Shown here one piece after another: positions 8,195 through 16,878 of a DNA stretch of 37,575 nucleotides. Source of the DNA: Oscillospiraceae bacterium (lineage in GTDB: Bacteria; Bacillota; Clostridia; Oscillospirales; Oscillospiraceae); the NCBI GenBank assembly GCA_015068235.1, contig SVKY01000021.1, positions 1 through 37,575 of the forward strand, read 5' to 3'. A program made the translations under genes and the position numbers. Position 1 is the first letter of the stretch; every line of letters starts with the position of its first letter. The notes beneath the pieces were generated by a model. It did not search any database, was not told where the DNA came from, and was given only the letters and a program-made list of their open reading frames with translations.

Positions 8195-8683
8195 ATGGCG
8201 CTTGCCCAAACACAGTTCCATCCGATCCCGCCGCTGTTTGATGAGCATTCACGCACTTTGATCCTCGGCTCTTTCCCGTCGGTCAAGTCAAGGGAGGCGA
8301 ATTTTTTCTACGGTCACCCGCAAAACCGTTTTTGGCGCGTCATAGCAGCGCTGACAAATGCGCCAATTCCTCAAAGCGTTGCGGAAAAAACAGAGCTGAT
8401 CTTATCGAACCATTTTGCGCTTTGGGACTCCATCGGAAGCTGCAGCATTATCGGCTCGTCGGACAGCTCCATCAAAGATGTTGTTGCCAACGACCTGCGC
8501 ATCATCACACAGCACGCACCCATTGAGCGCATTTTTTGTAACGGCAGCACTTCCCTTTCGATCTACCGCAAGTACATTGAGCCGACGCTTCAACACCCTG
8601 CGCAGCTACTTCCATCGTCAAGCCCTGCCAATGCAGCTTGGTCATTAGAACGCTTGATCGAAGCATGGCGCATTATATTATAA
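8195..8683 (+). CDS. DNA-deoxyinosine / uracil-DNA glycosylase (UDG superfamily, family 6-like)
   Basis: A 162-residue cytoplasmic repair enzyme of the hypoxanthine-DNA glycosylase group, expected to excise deaminated bases. Characteristic segments are TLILGSFPSVKSREANFFYG, HPQNRFWRVIAAL, LWDSIGSCSIIGSSDSSI, FCNGSTS and LPSSSPANA near the C-terminus. The start is ATG 8195, preceded by AGGAGGTG (8181-8188) at a good distance; the longer frame from 8159 would overlap the flippase gene and lacks such a site. It follows the flippase and ends in a strong hairpin. The family call is firm; substrate preference (deoxyinosine versus uracil) is from family knowledge. Confidence 0.9.
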   Translation: MALAQTQFHPIPPLFDEHSRTLILGSFPSVKSREANFFYGHPQNRFWRVIAALTNAPIPQSVAEKTELILSNHFALWDSIGSCSIIGSSDSSIKDVVANDLRIITQHAPIERIFCNGSTSLSIYRKYIEPTLQHPAQLLPSSSPANAAWSLERLIEAWRIIL

Positions 8684-8715
8684 AAATCCTCAAGACCGTG
8701 ATCTTGAGGATTTTT
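8682..8715. terminator. Bidirectional terminator between the glycosylase gene and glnN
   Basis: A 14-base perfect stem (AAAAATCCTCAAGA and complement) with a six-base loop sits between convergent genes. It has A runs on one side and T runs on the other, so it can stop transcription from both directions. Confidence 0.92.
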
Positions 8716-8717
8716 CT

Positions 8718-10823
8718 TTATACTTCAAACATCAAATCGCCGTAAGTCGGTACCGGCCAAATATCCTTATCCACGATCAGCTCCAAGCTGTCGATTGGCT
8801 CACGCAATGCCCTCATCGCAGGTGCGATCACATCGTGGCAGTAATTTGCCATTTCCTGCACGCCGTCAAGTGCGTTGCTGTGCTCCACGCACTCCTGCAA
8901 ATGCTGCAACGCATCATCCGCTTTTTCCAAAAGCGCACAGGTTTTCTTCAAAAGTGTCTCCTGCACACGGAAGCTTGCCGACGGGCAAGCCGAGCGCACC
9001 TTGCAGACAGAATCCGCCAATCTTGTACTGTAGCGGACAACGGACGGAATATAGTGCTTCGATGCCATGTGCAACATCGTTCTCGCTTCGATACATGTCA
9101 CCTTTGCATAGGTTTCGTACAAAATTTCGCTTCGGGATTCCAGCTCTGCTTTCGTAAAGACACCGAACTGCTCAAACAGCTTGACCGCCTTTTCAGTCGT
9201 CAAACTCGGAACGGAAGCCACCATACTTGGCAAATTCGGTAAGCCTCTTCTTGCAGCCTCCTGCACCCACTCATCGCTGTAACCATTTCCGTTGAAGATC
9301 ACACGGCTGTGATTGCGCAGATTTTCGGCAATGAGCTTTTTTGCCTCTTTGAGGACATCGTCAGACTTTTGCAGCGCATCGGCAGCCTCGCAAAAGGCTT
9401 CTGCAACGATCGTATTGAGCACAGTATTAGAATTTGCAATGCAATCCGAAGAGCCGACCATACGGAACTCGAATTTATTGCCCGTAAATGCAAACGGAGA
9501 GGTGCGGTTACGGTCAGCGGCATCTCGCTTGATGACAGGCAAAGTGGAAACGCCCGTATCGAGTTGACCATCCGTCAAGCAATCGGCAGCTGTACCGTTA
9601 TCGACGATCTGCTGCACCACATCCTCAAGCTGATTGCCTAAGAAGATCGAAATGATCGCAGGCGGTGCCTCATCTGCGCCCAAACGCTGATCGTTACCTG
9701 CACATGCTGAGGACGTGCGAAGCAGATCTGCATGACGGTCAACTGCTTTGATAATGCAAGAAAGCACCAAGAGGAATTGCAAGTTATTGTTCGGCGTTTC
9801 TCCCGGGTTGAGTAAATTCTTTCCGGTATCAGTGGAAATGGACCAGTTATTATGCTTGCCCGAACCATTCACACCCGCAAAGGGCTTTTCATGCAGCAGG
9901 CAGACCAAGCCGTGCTTTCCTGCCACACGCTTCATCGTTTCCATCGTCAGCTGATTATGATCCACCGCCACATTGCAAGTACAATAAATCGGCGCAAGCT
10001 CATGCTGACCGGGTGCGACCTCGTTATGCTGCGTCACAGCGGTAATGCCCATCTTCCACAGCTCGGTATTGAGATCTGCCATAAATTCGCCTACACGCTC
10101 ACGGATCACACCGAAATACTGATCCTCAAGCTCCTGTCCCTTCGGAGCAGGTGCACCAAACAGCGTTCTGCCGGTATAGATCAGGTCACGACGCTTGAGA
10201 TATTTCTCTCTGTCAACGATGAAATACTCCTGTTCAGCGCCGACCGAAGGCGTGACCTTTGTCGATTCATTATCGCCAAATAGGCGCAAAATGCGTAATG
10301 CCTGCTGTGAGATCGCCTCCATGGAACGAAGCAGCGGCGTTTTATTATCCAATGCCTCACCGTGGTACGAGAAGAACAGCGTCGGAATGCACAAGATTGT
10401 GCCGCACGACATTTCTTTCACAAACGCAGGCGAAGTCATATCCCAAGCAGTATAGCCTCTGGCATAATGCGTCGCACGAAGACCGCCCGAAGGGAACGAG
10501 GAAGCATCCGATTCACCTCGAATCAGCTGTTTTTCCGTGAGCTTCATGATCGTCTTGCCCATAGCATCGGGAGCAGTCAAAAACGCATCATGCTTCTCCG
10601 CAGTGATGCCCGTCAGAGGCAAGAACCAGTGCGTGTAGTGCGTTGCTCCGCGCTCGATTGCCCATTGCATCATCGCCTGGGCAACAATGTCCGCACTTTT
10701 CGCCGAAATGCTGCCGCCGTTTTTTTCCACGTGGATGACTTCTTCATAGACTTCCTTTGGCAAACGTGCCTGCATTTGCGATTTATTAAAAACATTTTCA
10801 CCAAAATACTCAGATACGATCAC
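8718..10823 (-). CDS. glnN: Glutamine synthetase type III (GSIII)
   Basis: GlnN forms glutamine from glutamate, ammonia and ATP. The 701-residue length is that of GSIII, far longer than GSI (about 450). Family landmarks are the N-terminal EYFGENVFNKSQMQARLP, the FFSYHGEALDNKTPLLRSM segment, GAEQEYFIVDREKYLKR at about 195, QHNEVAPGQHELAPIY, VNGSGKHNNWSI, and the C-terminal FNGNGYSDEWVQEAARRGL. Translation starts at GTG 10823 with GGAGG seven bases upstream. A -35/-10 pair lies at 10856-10884. It is a single-gene unit, convergent with the glycosylase gene and divergent from the DUF421 gene. GSIII is frequent in Bacteroidetes, cyanobacteria and gut Clostridia. Confidence 0.97.
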   Translation of the reverse strand: MIVSEYFGENVFNKSQMQARLPKEVYEEVIHVEKNGGSISAKSADIVAQAMMQWAIERGATHYTHWFLPLTGITAEKHDAFLTAPDAMGKTIMKLTEKQLIRGESDASSFPSGGLRATHYARGYTAWDMTSPAFVKEMSCGTILCIPTLFFSYHGEALDNKTPLLRSMEAISQQALRILRLFGDNESTKVTPSVGAEQEYFIVDREKYLKRRDLIYTGRTLFGAPAPKGQELEDQYFGVIRERVGEFMADLNTELWKMGITAVTQHNEVAPGQHELAPIYCTCNVAVDHNQLTMETMKRVAGKHGLVCLLHEKPFAGVNGSGKHNNWSISTDTGKNLLNPGETPNNNLQFLLVLSCIIKAVDRHADLLRTSSACAGNDQRLGADEAPPAIISIFLGNQLEDVVQQIVDNGTAADCLTDGQLDTGVSTLPVIKRDAADRNRTSPFAFTGNKFEFRMVGSSDCIANSNTVLNTIVAEAFCEAADALQKSDDVLKEAKKLIAENLRNHSRVIFNGNGYSDEWVQEAARRGLPNLPSMVASVPSLTTEKAVKLFEQFGVFTKAELESRSEILYETYAKVTCIEARTMLHMASKHYIPSVVRYSTRLADSVCKVRSACPSASFRVQETLLKKTCALLEKADDALQHLQECVEHSNALDGVQEMANYCHDVIAPAMRALREPIDSLELIVDKDIWPVPTYGDLMFEV

Positions 10824-10855
10824 ACCATCGCCTCCATAAGGAATAAACTTTCATT

Positions 10856-10884
10856 AGTTTACTCTTTCCGCAAGGAAAATGCAA
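10856..10884 (-). promoter_or_regulatory. Probable glnN promoter with small palindrome in the spacer
   Basis: On the minus strand TTGCAT (10879-10884) and TAAACT (10856-10861) are 17 bases apart. TTTCC-GCAA-GGAAA (10865-10878) forms a small perfect inverted repeat inside the spacer and could be an operator. No specific nitrogen regulator site was recognised. Confidence 0.55.
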
Positions 10885-10971
10885 TACCTTTCTTGAAATT
10901 TATATAAAATTATGATGGATTTACCATTTTCTATTTCCTCTTTTGGCACATACTATCATAGAGGTGATCCT

Positions 10972-11643
10972 ATGTGGACAGTGATTTGGCGAACCGTGAT
11001 ACTATATTCTCTCCTTATTTTGGCAGTGCGTCTGCTTGGCAAACGGCAGATCGGTCAAATGGAGCCTTCGGAATTTGTTGTGACGATGCTTTTGGCAAAT
11101 TTGGCTACAATTCCTTTGGAAGAAAGCAATATACCGATCTCACATGGAATCGTGCCAATCTTGCTTGTTTTCGGCGGTGAGCTGCTGATTGCATGGTTGA
11201 CGACCTGCTCTGTGTTTTTCAGAAAGCTGTTTTGCGGCAAGCCTGAAATTCTGATCGATAACGGAAGAATATCTTACAAAGCACTGAAGAAAAATCGGGT
11301 AAATTTGGACGAGCTGACGATGCACCTGCGTGAAAAGGAAATTTTCGATCTCAGCGAGGTCAAATTTGCAATTTTAGAGACAAACGGACAACTCTCCACG
11401 CTATTATATGCCAAAAACCGACCCGCAGATGCAAAGCACGCCGGTATTAAGGTCGTTGATACTGAGCTTCCCATCACGCTGATTTCCGACGGCAAGCTGT
11501 TGCGTGAGAATCTTGCCGTTGCAAAGAAGAATGAAGCTTGGCTTCATTCTCAGCTCGCAAAGCGAAACTGCAAGCAAGCAGATGTTTTGCTGATGACGGT
11601 AGACGTCACAAACAAGATCCATTTTATAAAACGCAGTGAATAG
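10972..11643 (+). CDS. DUF421 (YetF-like) membrane protein
   Basis: A 223-residue protein with about three N-terminal membrane segments followed by a small soluble alpha/beta domain, as in B. subtilis YetF/YrbG/YkjA relatives. The DUF421 signature is clear: LAVRLLGKRQIGQMEPSEFVVTMLLANLA, then IPLEESNIPISHGIVPILL, and in the soluble part PEILIDNGRISYKALKKNRVNLDEL. The start is ATG 10972, six bases after GAGGTGA; the longer frame from 10912 lacks a site. The function is not established, although some relatives act in spores or the envelope. It precedes argD but is separated from it by a strong promoter, so it is probably not in the arginine operon. Confidence 0.9.
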   Translation: MWTVIWRTVILYSLLILAVRLLGKRQIGQMEPSEFVVTMLLANLATIPLEESNIPISHGIVPILLVFGGELLIAWLTTCSVFFRKLFCGKPEILIDNGRISYKALKKNRVNLDELTMHLREKEIFDLSEVKFAILETNGQLSTLLYAKNRPADAKHAGIKVVDTELPITLISDGKLLRENLAVAKKNEAWLHSQLAKRNCKQADVLLMTVDVTNKIHFIKRSE

Positions 11644-11645
11644 TA

Positions 11646-11674
11646 TTGCGTTTTCTCCACAAATGCTGTATAAT
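11646..11674 (+). promoter_or_regulatory. argD-argF promoter
   Basis: TTGCGT (11646-11651) and TATAAT (11669-11674) are 17 bases apart, 26 bases before the argD ATG. The sequence TGAATAGTATT just before it resembles half of an ArgR box, but the other half is not convincing. Confidence 0.8.
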
Positions 11675-11700
11675 AACCGCAGAAGTGGAGGTCTCTTTAT

Positions 11701-12864
11701 ATGGATCTTATGACCATGGATCAGCAATATATCGCCCATACCTACAACCGTTTTCCGCTGCAAATTATTGGTGGCAGCGGTTCAACGCTCTACTGTGCTG
11801 ACGGGAAAGAGTATATCGACCTTGGCAGTGGGATCGGCGTAAACATTTTTGGCATCAATGATGAAGCTTGGAAATGCGTAGTGACGGAGCAGCTGAACAA
11901 ATTTCAGCATTGCTCCAATCTGTATTATTCCAAGCCGAGCGCACTTTTGGCGCAGATGCTATGTCACAGAGCCGATATGTCGAAAGTATTTTTCTCCAAC
12001 TCCGGTGCCGAAGCAAATGAGTGCGCCATCAAAGCCGCACGCAAATGGGCTGCGCAAAATAAGGGCAAAGAATATGTTCACATCATCACGTTAAAGCAAA
12101 GCTTCCACGGAAGAACGCTTGCTGCCCTGGCAGCTACGGGGCAGGATGTATATCATAAGGATTATCAGCCCCTTCCTGCCGGATTTTTGCACACCGAAGT
12201 CGGCAATGTTGCGCAATTGGAAGCCTTGTTAAAAGAATACCCCTGTGCCGCCATCATGTTTGAAGCCGTTCAGGGCGAAGGCGGCGTTATGCCGATCGGT
12301 CAGGCGTATGCCGATGCACTTTCCTCGCTCAGCAGAGAATACAACGTGCTTCTGATCGCCGATGAAGTACAGCTCGGAAACGGTCGGAGCGGTCAGCTCT
12401 ATGGCTATATGAATTATGCGATGAAGCCCGACATCGTTTCCACCGCAAAGGGTCTTGGCGGCGGTTTGCCGTTGGGTGCAACGCTGCTGAACGAAGAATT
12501 AGCTGAGGTATTTTCTTTTGGTGATCACGGCACGACCTTCGGCGGCAATCCCATTTGCTGCGCCGGTGCGGTCAACATTCTCAGCCGCATTGATGAACCT
12601 CTGCTGCAAGGTGTACGTAATCGCTCATCATACATATATAATGAGCTTTCAAATGCCAAAGGCATTTTAAGCGTCAGCGGCATGGGCTTGATGCTCGGGT
12701 TGGAAATCGAAAAGCCCTCTCGTCAATTTGCTCAGGAGCTTTTGCACAGAGGCGTTCTCGTCACCACAGCGAAGCAAAAGCTGCGCTTATTGCCTGCACT
12801 AAATATACCAATGGAACAACTAAAACAAGCGGTACAAACCATCAAAGACTGCGCCGCACAATAA
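11701..12864 (+). CDS. argD: Acetylornithine aminotransferase
   Basis: A 387-residue class III PLP-dependent aminotransferase that makes N-acetylornithine in arginine synthesis. The motifs are [60 protein letters not shown] (the usual T after Q is L here), the PLP lysine in [14 protein letters not shown] (K250) and [11 protein letters not shown]. The ATG at 11701 has GTGGAGG nine bases upstream; a second in-frame ATG at 11713 is possible. argF follows after 11 bases, which favours ArgD over other omega-aminotransferases; succinyldiaminopimelate activity is possible as in E. coli. No argC, argJ or argB lies next to it. Confidence 0.93.
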   Translation: MDLMTMDQQYIAHTYNRFPLQIIGGSGSTLYCADGKEYIDLGSGIGVNIFGINDEAWKCVVTEQLNKFQHCSNLYYSKPSALLAQMLCHRADMSKVFFSNSGAEANECAIKAARKWAAQNKGKEYVHIITLKQSFHGRTLAALAATGQDVYHKDYQPLPAGFLHTEVGNVAQLEALLKEYPCAAIMFEAVQGEGGVMPIGQAYADALSSLSREYNVLLIADEVQLGNGRSGQLYGYMNYAMKPDIVSTAKGLGGGLPLGATLLNEELAEVFSFGDHGTTFGGNPICCAGAVNILSRIDEPLLQGVRNRSSYIYNELSNAKGILSVSGMGLMLGLEIEKPSRQFAQELLHRGVLVTTAKQKLRLLPALNIPMEQLKQAVQTIKDCAAQ

Positions 12865-12875
12865 AGGAGGATATT

Positions 12876-13859
12876 ATGAACCTGAAAGGCAAGCATTTTT
12901 TAACTCTGTTGGACTTTACTCCCGAAGAGATCACTGCGCTGATCGACCTTGCCGCCGAGCTGAAGGCGAAAAAGAAAGCCGGCATCGCTCATGATGACTA
13001 CAAGGGCAAAAACATTGCACTGATCTTCGAAAAGACCTCGACCCGTACCCGCTGCTCCTTCGAGGTTGCAGCGCATGATCTGGGCATGCACGTGACTTAT
13101 CTCGATCCCAGCGGCTCTCAGATCGGCAAGAAGGAATCCATTGCAGATACCGCTCGTGTGCTCGGTCGCCTGTACGACGGCATTGAATACCGTGGTTTCG
13201 GTCAGAGCATCGTGGAAGAATTGGCAAAATATGCAGGCGTTCCCGTTTGGAACGGTCTGACGAATGAATATCATCCCACACAGATTTTGGCGGATATGCT
13301 CACCATCCGTGAGCACTTGGGCGATCTCAAGGGTAAAAAGTTCGTATTTATGGGCGATTGCCGCTATAATATGGCAAATTCTCTGATGATCGGCTGTGCA
13401 AAGCTCGGTCTTGACTTTGTTGCCTGCGGCCCCGAAGGCTATTTCCCCATACCCGAACTGATCGCAAAATGCGAAGAGATCGCCAAGCAAAGTGGCTCTA
13501 CCCTTTCTTTCGAGACCGATCCTATGAAGGCAACGGAAAATGCAGATGTCATTTATACCGATGTTTGGGTCTCCATGGGCGAGCCGATGGAGGCTTGGGA
13601 AGAGCGCATCGGCAAGATGCTGCCCTATCAGGTCAACGCCAAGCTGATGGCAAATGCTAAGCCGAGTGCTGTGTTCATGCACTGCCTGCCTGCATTTCAT
13701 GACCTGAACACCGGCATTGGCAAGCAGATCGGCGAAAAATTCGGTCTCGATGCACTGGAAGTCACGGACGAGGTATTTGAAAGCAAGCAATCCATCGTCT
13801 TTGACGAAGCGGAGAACCGCATGCACACCATCAAAGCTGTCCTTGCCGCAACATTATAA
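12876..13859 (+). CDS. argF: Ornithine carbamoyltransferase
   Basis: Condenses ornithine with carbamoyl phosphate to citrulline; cytoplasmic, normally a trimer. The 327-residue length is typical. It shows the carbamoyl-phosphate site STRTR (55-59), the HPTQ motif, the DVWVSMGE segment, and the ornithine-site HCLP (269-272) in [16 protein letters not shown] precedes the ATG by six bases, and the gene is 11 bases after argD in the same operon, supporting an anabolic role; no arginine deiminase or carbamate kinase gene is nearby. A strong terminator follows. Confidence 0.97.
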   Translation: MNLKGKHFLTLLDFTPEEITALIDLAAELKAKKKAGIAHDDYKGKNIALIFEKTSTRTRCSFEVAAHDLGMHVTYLDPSGSQIGKKESIADTARVLGRLYDGIEYRGFGQSIVEELAKYAGVPVWNGLTNEYHPTQILADMLTIREHLGDLKGKKFVFMGDCRYNMANSLMIGCAKLGLDFVACGPEGYFPIPELIAKCEEIAKQSGSTLSFETDPMKATENADVIYTDVWVSMGEPMEAWEERIGKMLPYQVNAKLMANAKPSAVFMHCLPAFHDLNTGIGKQIGEKFGLDALEVTDEVFESKQSIVFDEAENRMHTIKAVLAATL

Positions 13860-13864
13860 TATAT

Positions 13865-13898
13865 AAACAGGGTGAAGTTTTTTAGCTTCACCCTGTTT
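13865..13898 (+). terminator. Terminator of argD-argF
   Basis: AAACAGGGTGAAG and its complement enclose an eight-base loop, with TGATTT after the stem. The hairpin begins six bases after the argF stop. Confidence 0.85.
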
Positions 13899-13940
13899 GA
13901 TTTGAACGATATTGTTTTTTGCTATTACCTAATAATATTT

Positions 13941-14040
13941 CGATTTATCGCTGAGATTATCGTTTTACATCGTAGGGGAGGGTTCATGACCCTCCCCTAC
14001 AGTGGTTGATACGTTCTGTTCGATAAATCGGAATTTGATC
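13941..14040. repeat. Dispersed MITE-like repeat, copy 2 (most complete)
   Basis: CGATTTATCG (13941-13950) and CGATAAATCG (14021-14030) are inverted terminal arms around a 29-base palindromic core (13972-14000). The right half matches 121-200; the left arm matches 37431-37444. The repeat runs up to the degV stop codon at 14039-14041. Confidence 0.85.
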
Positions 14041-14884
14041 AATGCTTCTTACTATAGAATGCCACGGCGACAGCACCGGGACCTACATGCGTACCAATCA
14101 CGCTGCCAATGGTGGTATATCGGACGTTTTCAAGTCCATGCTGACAAATATGCTTGCTGTCTTCAATATATTTCAGCAGCAACGCATCCGACAAGCCGGT
14201 ATAGCCCAACAAAACAGGCTTTGTAAAATCAACACCGCCGGCTTTTTCGATCTCTTGCACCAAGAGATTGTTGCCCATCTTTGAGCCTCTTGCCTTGCCC
14301 AATATATGGATCTCTCCATTGCACACGGAAAGTACAGGCTTGATATTCAAAAGCGTTCCGGCAAAGGCAACGGTTTTAGACACTCTGCCACCTCGTTTCA
14401 GATACTCAAGCGTATCGACCAATGCAACGATCACGATCTTTTGTTTCGCTTGTTCAAGCTGTGCGGCGATCTGCTTCGCTTCCATTCCCTCATCCAACAA
14501 TCGCAATGCCAACTCCGTCAAAATCCCACTCCCAATTGCCGTGCTTCCGCTATCAACCACATAGACATTTTCACACTCCGATGCCGCAATCATCGCACTT
14601 TGATAAGTTCCGGAGAATTTTGACGAGATCGTGATCACAACCGCTGCTTCATTTGCCTGCTTTGCTTCCTCAAAAGCACGCATGAAAGCTTCCGGACTTG
14701 CTTGACTTGTCGAAGGCAGAACATCGCTTTCGACAAGCTTCTCGTAAAAAGTCTTATTGTCGATGGTAACACCGTCGAGGTATTCCTCGTCACCAAAATG
14801 CACGGTCAGCGGCACAACGTGCACTTGGCTCTTGATTTCGGGCATCAAATCTGCCGTAGAATCCACAATGATCCTTGTTTTCAT
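14039..14884 (-). CDS. DegV family fatty-acid-binding protein (FakB-like), first copy
   Basis: A 281-residue DegV protein. Family members bind a fatty acid and, as FakB, present it to the FakA kinase for phosphorylation and use in phospholipids. Visible landmarks are the N-terminal IIVDSTADLMPE, VVPLTVHFGDEEYLDG, the LPSTSQASPEAF ligand segment, ITISSKFSGTYQSA, VDTLEYLKRGGRVS, and the C-terminal THVGPGAVAVAFY. The start is ATG 14884 with GGAGG five bases upstream; the long upstream extension in the same frame crosses the promoter and is not coding. The promoter carries two palindromic operators. No fakA is in the window. Confidence 0.92.
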   Translation of the reverse strand: MKTRIIVDSTADLMPEIKSQVHVVPLTVHFGDEEYLDGVTIDNKTFYEKLVESDVLPSTSQASPEAFMRAFEEAKQANEAAVVITISSKFSGTYQSAMIAASECENVYVVDSGSTAIGSGILTELALRLLDEGMEAKQIAAQLEQAKQKIVIVALVDTLEYLKRGGRVSKTVAFAGTLLNIKPVLSVCNGEIHILGKARGSKMGNNLLVQEIEKAGGVDFTKPVLLGYTGLSDALLLKYIEDSKHICQHGLENVRYTTIGSVIGTHVGPGAVAVAFYSKKH

Positions 14885-14903
14885 GATAACCTCCGTTTTT
14901 ATA

Positions 14904-14954
14904 CTTGTTGAAGTTACAACAAGCATATCACAAACTTGTTGTAATGTCAACAAG
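14904..14954 (-). promoter_or_regulatory. degV promoter with two tandem palindromic operators
   Basis: On the minus strand TTGACA (14945-14950) and TATGCT (14922-14927) are 17 bases apart. Two 20-base palindromes CTTGTTG-N6-CAACAAG lie at 14904-14923 and 14935-14954, one over each promoter element, with centres 31 bases apart (three helical turns). Cooperative binding by a dimeric repressor of MarR or TetR type is inferred; the regulator is not encoded next to it. Confidence 0.85.
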
Positions 14955-14965
14955 CTTCTTTTTAG

Positions 14966-14994
14966 TTGACTTATTTCGACGTTCGATGTATAAT
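14966..14994 (+). promoter_or_regulatory. Promoter of the TPR/LRR protein gene
   Basis: TTGACT (14966-14971) and TATAAT (14989-14994) are 17 bases apart. It is divergent from the degV promoter and starts only 12 bases from the upstream operator. Confidence 0.85.
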
Positions 14995-15027
14995 ATATTG
15001 AATTGATATTCAGAATGGAGAATGCAC

Positions 15028-16752
15028 ATGAAAAAAGCATTGATCATATTATCGATTTTGGCAGTACTGATCGTCACAGCATTTTGCCTGATCTATTTTG
15101 TTTGGACAGCAGAAAATATGAACGCTTGGGGCGATGATGCGCTGAAGGAAAACAGGCTCGAACGTGCAGTGACTTGGTACGAGCGTGCAGTCGATATCGA
15201 GCCGAAAAACGAAGCTTATATCCTCGATCTTGTTGACGCAAATATCTTGTCCTCCAATTATACACAGGCAGAGCGCAATCTTGTCAACGGGATCAAGAAT
15301 GCACCGAGTGCAAAGCTTTATACAAAACTTTCTCATGTTTATGTCCTGCAGGACAAGCTGCTCGATGCGCAGAAAGTGCTTGACAGCATTTCCGACCCTG
15401 CCATTCGTGCGCAGATCGATTCTTTGCGCCCGGAAAAGCCCGTTATCTCTCCTGAAGGCGGTGAATACAACGAGCTTGTCAGCGTGACGATCGAGTCCCC
15501 CGTTTCTGTTTACTATTCTCTGTCCGAAGCCTTCCCAACCACTTCAAGCGAACCCTATACCGGTGCCTTTACCCTCAGTGCAGGCAACAGCCGTTTGCAG
15601 GCGATCGCTGTATCCGAAGACGGTCTTGTAAGTCCCTTGTGCGATGTCAGCTATCTTCTTGTCGGCGTTGTTCAGGAGCTTACCTTTGTATCTCCGGAGT
15701 TAGAAGCCATGATTCGTGAAATGCTCTATATCCCCTCAACCGAGCCGATCATGACTGACGATCTTTGGCAGGTCACGGAGCTTGAGATCCCTGTTGAGGT
15801 TACAGATTATACCGATTTGGCTTATTTTGAAAATTTGACTACCTTGAGCATTCACGGAAGTGTCGTGGAGGATTATTCCTTTATGGCAAATCTGTTCAAT
15901 TTGCAAAATGTCGATGTTTCGGGCAGCTACATTGGAGACGATGCCTTGAAATACATCGGCTTACTCCCCGCCTTGCAGCACTTGAACCTTAGCAGCTGCG
16001 GCCGCAGTGATATTGCATCTCTCAGCTCTGCCGTGAATTTGATCACATTGGATCTTTCCAACAACAGCATTCAGGATATTACCGCACTGGAAGGTTTGGA
16101 AAAGCTCGAAATTTTGAACTTGGAAAGCAATGCCGTTACTTACTTGGAAAGCCTTGGCAAGATGGCTTCCTTGTCTGAATTGAACATTGCCAAGAACAAT
16201 TTGGCTTCTTTGGATCCTTTGGAAAGCTCCACCGGTCTTGTAAAGCTGACTGCCGACAACAATCAGCTCATGGATGTCAGTGTGCTGCTGTCCATGCCGA
16301 AACTTGAGTCCTTCACCGCTGCTAATAACCGCATTGCCGATGTCAGCTATCTATCTGCTTGCACACAGATGACCTATTTGGATCTTTCCAACAACCGTCT
16401 GACCTCGATTGATGCTGTCACAAAGATGCCTGCGCTGACCTATTTGGACATCAGCAACAACTCAATCACCGCACTGCCCGAGCTGCCCATTATGGAACAG
16501 CTGCAGCATTTCTATGCAGCCTATAACGAGCTGACGACCATCGAAATGCTTTCGAATCAGCCGTTGCTTGCCTACGTTGATGTGGACTATAACGCAGAGT
16601 TAGAGGACATCACCTGTCTTGCGACCTGTCCCCTGATCGTTAAGGTCGATGCCTTCGGAACGAAGGTCAGCGATATTCAGGCACTACTTGACATGAGCGT
16701 GATCGTAAATTATGATCCTTCCGCTGTCATCGATGCTGAAAATGATGATTGA
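15028..16752 (+). CDS. Membrane-anchored protein with TPR, chitobiase-like and leucine-rich repeat domains
   Basis: A 574-residue protein. An N-terminal membrane anchor (about 3-27, LIILSILAVLIVTAFCLIYFVW) is followed by TPR-like helices (about 33-125; AVTWYERAVDIEPKNEAY), then a small beta domain resembling the Fn3-like chitobiase C-terminal fold (about 138-210; ISPEGGEYNELVSVTI, VYYSLSEAFPTTSSEPY). The C-terminal half has internalin-like leucine-rich repeats of about 22 residues (LITLDLSNNSIQDITALEGL, LTYLDISNNSITALPELP). Topology predicts everything after the anchor outside the cell. ATG 15028 is used rather than 15022 because GGAG lies seven bases before it. Role unknown; surface protein or ligand binding is inferred from the fold. 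Confidence 0.85.
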   Translation: MKKALIILSILAVLIVTAFCLIYFVWTAENMNAWGDDALKENRLERAVTWYERAVDIEPKNEAYILDLVDANILSSNYTQAERNLVNGIKNAPSAKLYTKLSHVYVLQDKLLDAQKVLDSISDPAIRAQIDSLRPEKPVISPEGGEYNELVSVTIESPVSVYYSLSEAFPTTSSEPYTGAFTLSAGNSRLQAIAVSEDGLVSPLCDVSYLLVGVVQELTFVSPELEAMIREMLYIPSTEPIMTDDLWQVTELEIPVEVTDYTDLAYFENLTTLSIHGSVVEDYSFMANLFNLQNVDVSGSYIGDDALKYIGLLPALQHLNLSSCGRSDIASLSSAVNLITLDLSNNSIQDITALEGLEKLEILNLESNAVTYLESLGKMASLSELNIAKNNLASLDPLESSTGLVKLTADNNQLMDVSVLLSMPKLESFTAANNRIADVSYLSACTQMTYLDLSNNRLTSIDAVTKMPALTYLDISNNSITALPELPIMEQLQHFYAAYNELTTIEMLSNQPLLAYVDVDYNAELEDITCLATCPLIVKVDAFGTKVSDIQALLDMSVIVNYDPSAVIDAENDD

Positions 16753-16753
16753 T

Positions 16754-16791
16754 AAAAAGCCGATCTCTGAACCCTCAGAGATCGGCTTTTT
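16754..16791. terminator. Terminator after the LRR gene
   Basis: A near-perfect 17-base stem (AAAAAGCCGATCTCTGA and complement) is followed by a T run. An A run before the stem makes it bidirectional. Confidence 0.93.
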
Positions 16792-16808
16792 ATACTATGA
16801 CGTATTTG

Positions 16809-16826
16809 ATCAAGAAACAGTATTAT
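16809..16826. repeat. Eighteen-base motif shared with the end of the 35857-35943 element
   Basis: ATCAAGAAACAGTATTAT is identical to 35927-35944, the right end of the cloverleaf-like element. Here only this end is present, next to the 46-base palindromic repeat. Confidence 0.7.
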
Positions 16827-16832
16827 TATATG

Positions 16833-16878
16833 ATACCAATCACCAATTAAAATGAGTGTTTTAATCGGCGATTAGTAT
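16833..16878 (-). repeat. 46-base palindromic repeat, copy A
   Basis: Identical, as reverse complement, to 25242-25287. Two 20-base arms flank a six-base loop; in the transcript of the upstream gene (minus strand here) the three mismatches become G-U pairs. It supplies the last codons and the TAA stop of pncC. Confidence 0.9.

Noticed and set aside
11529..11549. Perfect palindrome inside the DUF421 gene (GAATGAAGC-TTG-GCTTCATTC)
   Set aside because: It lies within conserved coding sequence (KNEAWLHSQ), has no T run, and appears only once, so chance or codon constraint is enough.
11640..11660. Possible ArgR box before argD
   Set aside because: Only one half (TGAATA) fits; the opposite half lacks ATTCA, so I do not call it.
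12900..13826. A 308-residue minus-strand frame opposite argF
   Set aside because: Antisense shadow of a clearly identified ornithine carbamoyltransferase.
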